Below, piece by piece: positions 61,012-64,000 of a stretch of DNA of 64,000 bases. The translations under genes were made by a program, and so were the position numbers. Positions within the stretch are counted from its first letter, which is position 1. Each line of letters begins with the position of its first letter. The stretch is from Streptacidiphilus fuscans (GTDB lineage Bacteria; Actinomycetota; Actinomycetes; Streptomycetales; Streptomycetaceae): assembly GCF_015690355.1 (NCBI RefSeq), contig NZ_JADPRT010000005.1, positions 62,001-126,000 of the forward strand, read 5' to 3'. The notes below the pieces were generated by a model. It was not told where the DNA came from, did not search any database, and saw only the letters and a program-made list of their open reading frames with translations.

Positions 61012-62013
61012 ATGTATGCGCAGAAGAACGGGACGACCGTCGCTGCCGGGCTGGTGCTCGGCGCGGCGGTGCTGTGGGGCACGGTGGGCCCCGCCCAGGT
61101 GCTGGCCGACACATCACTGGGCCCGGCGGCCCTGGGCGGATGGCGGCTGCTGCTGGGAGGCATGGTGCTGGGGGTCTTCACGGCCCGGAGCCCGGTCAGG
61201 CTGCGTGCTCTGACCGCGCGCTCGGCCTTGTGGCCGCTGCTGGTGTGCGCGCTGTCCACCGGCCTGTACCAAGTGGCCTTCCTCTGCTCGGTCTCACGGA
61301 CCGGGGCGGCGCTGGCCACCGTGGTCGCCCTGGGCAGCGCACCGGCCGCCACCGGTCTGTGTGCACGCTGGGCCACCGGTGAGCGGGTCGGGACCACCTG
61401 GCTGGTGAGCACGGGCGCTGCCGTGGTCGGCTGCGCCTTGCTGCTGGCCCCAGGCAGCGATGCGGTGGACGTCCCCGGCCTGCTGCTGGGGATGGTGGCC
61501 GGGGTCTGCTACGGCCTGTACACGGTCTTCGCCAAGCGGCTGGCCTCCGACAACCCGGCGGTGCATCTGCCGACCGTCGCCGCCGTCTCCCTGACCGCCG
61601 GCGGGCTGATGCTGCTGCCCTGGATGGCCACCGACACCGCCGGACTGTCCGATGCCAGGTCCCTCGCCCTCATCGCGTGGCTGGGCCTCGCCACCACCGC
61701 CGCCGCCTACTGGTTGTTCTCCACCGGCCTGGCCCGCCTGAGTGCGGCCGCGGTCGGCACGCTCAGCCTCGCCGAACCGCTGGCCGCCGCCCTGCTCGGT
61801 GTGCTGGTGCTTGGCGAACACCTGTCGTCCACCGCCTTGGCCGGCTGCGCGCTGCTGCTGGGCGGGCTGGCCGCCGCATCCCTTCCGCATCCCTGGCAGG
61901 CGTCCCGTACGACCACGACTGGGAAAACCAGGCGGGCTTTCGACTCGCGCTCCGCGCCCGTCCTGGGCGCGCGTCGAGCGACGCCCGATCCCGTGCCGCC
62001 CGCCTCCAGCTGA
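61012..62013 (+). CDS. EamA/DMT-family transporter
   Basis: A 333-residue membrane protein with ten predicted helices in two EamA halves (AAVLWGTVGPAQVLADTSLG, LSLAEPLAAALLGVLVLGEH). The Ser/Arg-rich C-terminal tail is cytoplasmic. It starts at ATG 61012, divergent from the Lrp gene. DMT members paired with Lrp commonly export amino acids or metabolites. It is followed by DUF2000 in the same direction. Confidence 0.88.
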   Translation: MYAQKNGTTVAAGLVLGAAVLWGTVGPAQVLADTSLGPAALGGWRLLLGGMVLGVFTARSPVRLRALTARSALWPLLVCALSTGLYQVAFLCSVSRTGAALATVVALGSAPAATGLCARWATGERVGTTWLVSTGAAVVGCALLLAPGSDAVDVPGLLLGMVAGVCYGLYTVFAKRLASDNPAVHLPTVAAVSLTAGGLMLLPWMATDTAGLSDARSLALIAWLGLATTAAAYWLFSTGLARLSAAAVGTLSLAEPLAAALLGVLVLGEHLSSTALAGCALLLGGLAAASLPHPWQASRTTTTGKTRRAFDSRSAPVLGARRATPDPVPPASS

Positions 62014-62057
62014 ATCCCTCGACCCGATAGACCGCACAGCCCGAAGGAGCCCTTTCC

Positions 62058-62525
62058 GTGTCCACTCCGCAGCTGTCCAGCGAGGACATCCGTACTGACC
62101 TGTCGACCCGGAAGGCGAAACTCAAGTGGGTCATCGTCGTCGACGAAACCATGGCCGCCGGACGCCTGGTGAATGCAGCCGCCTGCATGGCCGCAGCCGT
62201 CGGCAAAGCCCTCCCCGACCTGGTCGGACGCGACGGCGAGGACGCCTCCAACGTCCCCCACCCCGGTCTGCCCTGGGCAGGCTGCTCCGTCCTGGCCGCC
62301 GACGCACACACCCTCCACACTTTGCGGGCCGAAGCCACCGCCAAGGGAGACGAGTTGCTGATCATCGACATGCCTGAACTCGCGCAGGCCTCACGCGTCT
62401 ACGACGAGTACCTCGACCAGCTCGCCAGCACCAAGAACGAGGATCTGACCTACTGCGCCATCAGCCTCGTCGGCCCTCGCAACAAGATCGACAGACTGGT
62501 CCGCAAGCTCCGTCTGCTCCGCTGA
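62058..62525 (+). CDS. DUF2000-family protein
   Basis: A 155-residue protein starting at GTG, AAGGAG 8 nt upstream. Family features are KLKWVIVVDETMAAGRLVNA, ACMAAAVGKALPDLVG and EDLTYCAISLVGPRNKIDRL. The fold resembles peptidyl-tRNA hydrolase 2, but the function is unknown. It follows EamA by 44 nt, and the trio Lrp-EamA-DUF2000 probably works together. Confidence 0.88.
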   Translation: MSTPQLSSEDIRTDLSTRKAKLKWVIVVDETMAAGRLVNAAACMAAAVGKALPDLVGRDGEDASNVPHPGLPWAGCSVLAADAHTLHTLRAEATAKGDELLIIDMPELAQASRVYDEYLDQLASTKNEDLTYCAISLVGPRNKIDRLVRKLRLLR

Positions 62526-62697
62526 CCCACACCGCCATAACCCCGACGAAAATTGCCAGCCTGCCACCGGGCAGCGCACTCAGGCACTGGACGGTCAGTC
62601 ATTGCCCGTCGCCTCATCGTCAAGGGTCGTCCGTCGAGAATGTCACCGCCCCGCGCTCGCCCCATAGCCTTGACCGCCTCCGAGCGCCACCGGTTGA

Positions 62698-62973
62698 AGA
62701 AAATGGCCTACGACTGTCAGCTGGCTGCAATCCCCGGACACCTGGAGCGGCTGCCCGGCCGGCGCCAACCAGGAGTACTCCGCCCGCGCGCTCGGGAACC
62801 GGGTCAACCCGCTGTACAACCCCGGCAGCCCCACCACGGCAGGACACTGGACCAAGGCCAGCTTCACCTTCACCCCCACCGACTACCTGTCCACCCTGGA
62901 GTTCGCCTCCAAGAACAACGGCGGCGGCTGCGGCCCCCTGATCACCGACGTCGCGGCACGCCAGAGCCCCTGA
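62698..62973 (+). pseudogene. 3' remnant of a secreted DUF642-like/sandwich-domain protein
   Basis: A frame without start codon reads WLQSPDTWSGCPAGANQEYS, ALGNRVNPLYNPGSPTTAGH, FTPTDYLSTLEFASKNNGGG and CGPLITDVAARQSP to a TGA. It is a beta-sandwich C-terminus typical of secreted actinobacterial proteins. The upstream frame has stops just before, so only about 90 residues remain. Confidence 0.6.
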
Positions 62974-63478
62974 CGTTCCGCCATTCCCGCGTGCCCATTG
63001 GGGCACGCGGGAACCCTCAAAGCCGGTACCGAGCTCGACCAGACCCCGCGTACCGCCCAGCCGACGACGAGCCAGAGGACATGTGGGAAGACGTGGCCAC
63101 CCGTACGGACTCGATCCGATCGGTGAGGAAGTTGTTGGTCGCCTGCCGTCCATGGCCCTACCTCCGCGGGCTGTCGAGGGCGCGAAGGTGTTGATGGAGA
63201 ACCGGTATCCCGCTACCGCCCGGTGGCCGCTTTGACTGACACGGCTGCGCGGCACGGAGTACGAGCGCGTCGCATGGCAGACGCTTCGTCAACCACCCTG
63301 AACTCACCACATCCGACCCACGACGTCCACTCAGTGGCTTTGTAACTGAGGGCGGGAGTCGTTCCGAGCTGATTGCGGGAGTCACCTTCTGACCGAGTTT
63401 GCCGTGTCGGTTTGTTTTGACGTCAGTAGGGCTCTTGCGGTGGGAGCGTGGAGTGTGCATCTCCCGTAGGGGGGCTCG
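62974..63478. other. 505-base region without a supported gene
   Basis: This lies between two gene remnants. No frame shows domain features. A moderately AT-rich tract at 63370-63430 may be the outer end of the IS21 element. No terminal repeat was found. Confidence 0.4.
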
Positions 63479-63718
63479 ATGTCGGAGTCGAAGGTAGATC
63501 TCTACGCCGCCATTCGCCGTGACCACGACCGCAACGGACTGTCCCAGCGAGCCCTGCAGCACAAGTACAACGTCACCTGGCGAACGGTTCGCCGGGCCCT
63601 GAACGGGCAGTGGCCCGAGCCTCGGAAGAAGCCACGCTAGCGCGAGTCCCGGCTGGACCCGTACAAGCAGCTGATCGCTTACATGCTGCGGGCGGATCTG
63701 GACGCGCCGGCGAAGCCG
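63479..63718 (+). pseudogene. istA: IS21-family IstA transposase 5' fragment
   Basis: The frame begins SESKVDLYAAIRRDHDRNGL then LSQRALQHKYNVTWRTVRRAL, the N-terminal HTH of IS21 transposases, and continues EPRKKPR. An in-frame TAG follows, then LDPYKQLIAYMLRADLDAP, which is recognisably IstA. The alignment ends near 63718 where the SUKH gene begins on the other strand. The DDE core and IstB are absent. Confidence 0.8.
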
Positions 63719-63733
63719 CGGTGGGACGCTTCG

Positions 63734-64000
63734 CTAGAGCTCGATATGCCCGGCCTGCCACCATTCAAGATACTTGGCGAGGCTCGGTGCCACCCAAGTG
63801 CGACTGTCAGTCTCGTGATCCCACACGAACACGTCGGGTCGGCGGACGGCGGACAGGAGCGCGAACAAGTCCCCGTTCCCAGCATCGGCGAAGAAGATCA
63901 GGGGGTCGAAGGGCATATACAGAGCCGCGAACTCCTCATCCTGGCGCAGGGTCAGATTCTCCGAGGCGATCCTGTCTGCGGACCAGACGAGCCCCGCCCC
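63734..64000 (-). CDS. SMI1/KNR4 (SUKH) family protein, 5' end outside window
   Basis: The C-terminal 88 residues are visible: LVWSADRIASENLTLRQDEE, FDPLIFFADAGNGDLFAL, PDVFVWDHETDSRTWVAPSL and LAKYLEWWQAGHIEL before TAG. This is the standard SUKH end pattern (FFADAGNGD...VWDHE). SUKH proteins are frequent immunity proteins to contact-dependent or secreted toxins; no toxin is in view. The gene start lies past the right edge. Confidence 0.85.
   Translation of the reverse strand, partial: GAGLVWSADRIASENLTLRQDEEFAALYMPFDPLIFFADAGNGDLFALLSAVRRPDVFVWDHETDSRTWVAPSLAKYLEWWQAGHIEL

Overview
The window is very GC-rich DNA with strongly G/C-biased third codon positions, GTG and TTG starts, tight ATGA/GTGA gene overlaps and many Streptomyces-type families (F420-dependent LLM oxidoreductase, XRE/TPR regulators, DUF2000, DUF6193-like and DUF6882-like proteins). 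It comes from a filamentous actinomycete, most likely a Streptomycetaceae chromosome (Streptomyces, Kitasatospora or Streptacidiphilus), and looks like an accessory or arm region because insertion-sequence debris and broken genes increase to the right. No tRNA, rRNA or CRISPR array was recognised.

Left part, 1-31.7 kb: mostly intact catabolic operons. 1-7.2 kb is a sulfatase locus. A leftward sulfatase-MFS-hydrolase operon diverges from a rightward sulfatase, formylglycine-generating enzyme (FGE) and PadR regulator. 7.2-10.9 kb holds a GH3 beta-glucosidase with two TetR regulators and a clear operator. 11.2-17.1 kb holds a large secreted protein, an XRE regulator and an SF1 helicase. 17.5-22.2 kb is a reductive pyrimidine-catabolism operon (beta-ureidopropionase, class III aminotransferase, dihydropyrimidinase, F420-type LLM oxidoreductase) behind a palindromic operator. 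22.4-25.2 kb is a small island of decaying mobile DNA (twice-frameshifted integrase, truncated IS701-type transposase) around a secreted barrel protein. 25.5-31.7 kb is a glycoside operon (MFS, GH1, serine hydrolase, GH130, HSL-type hydrolase) with a TetR related to the one at 7.2 kb.

Middle, 32.2-46.9 kb: 32.2-37.3 kb contains small orphan genes, three tandem small membrane proteins, an ADP-ribosylglycohydrolase lacking its C-terminus, and several frameshifts. 37.3-44.8 kb is the most distinctive segment. It carries four members of a family of about 140-residue secreted proteins, three secreted peptidoglycan-binding proteins (one with four repeats plus NlpC/P60) and an I36-inhibitor-like secreted protein. 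44.9-46.2 kb is an IS5-type element whose perfect 18-bp inverted repeats also enclose an opposite-strand passenger gene.

Right part, 47.4-64 kb: an XRE/TPR regulator coupled to a GNAT gene faces a tightly overlapped operon of very small genes, a DUF6875-like protein, a kinase-like protein and a second GNAT. Orphan genes, an ISL3 element, and DUF6193-like, HAD (in-frame stop) and L7/L12-like genes follow. Then come an Lrp/EamA/DUF2000 module with an operator, IS21 debris, and a SUKH-family gene running off the right end.

The best candidates for undescribed biology are the secreted-protein cluster at 37.3-44.8 kb and the small-gene/kinase/GNAT operon at 47.4-52.4 kb. Neither can be assigned a function from sequence alone.
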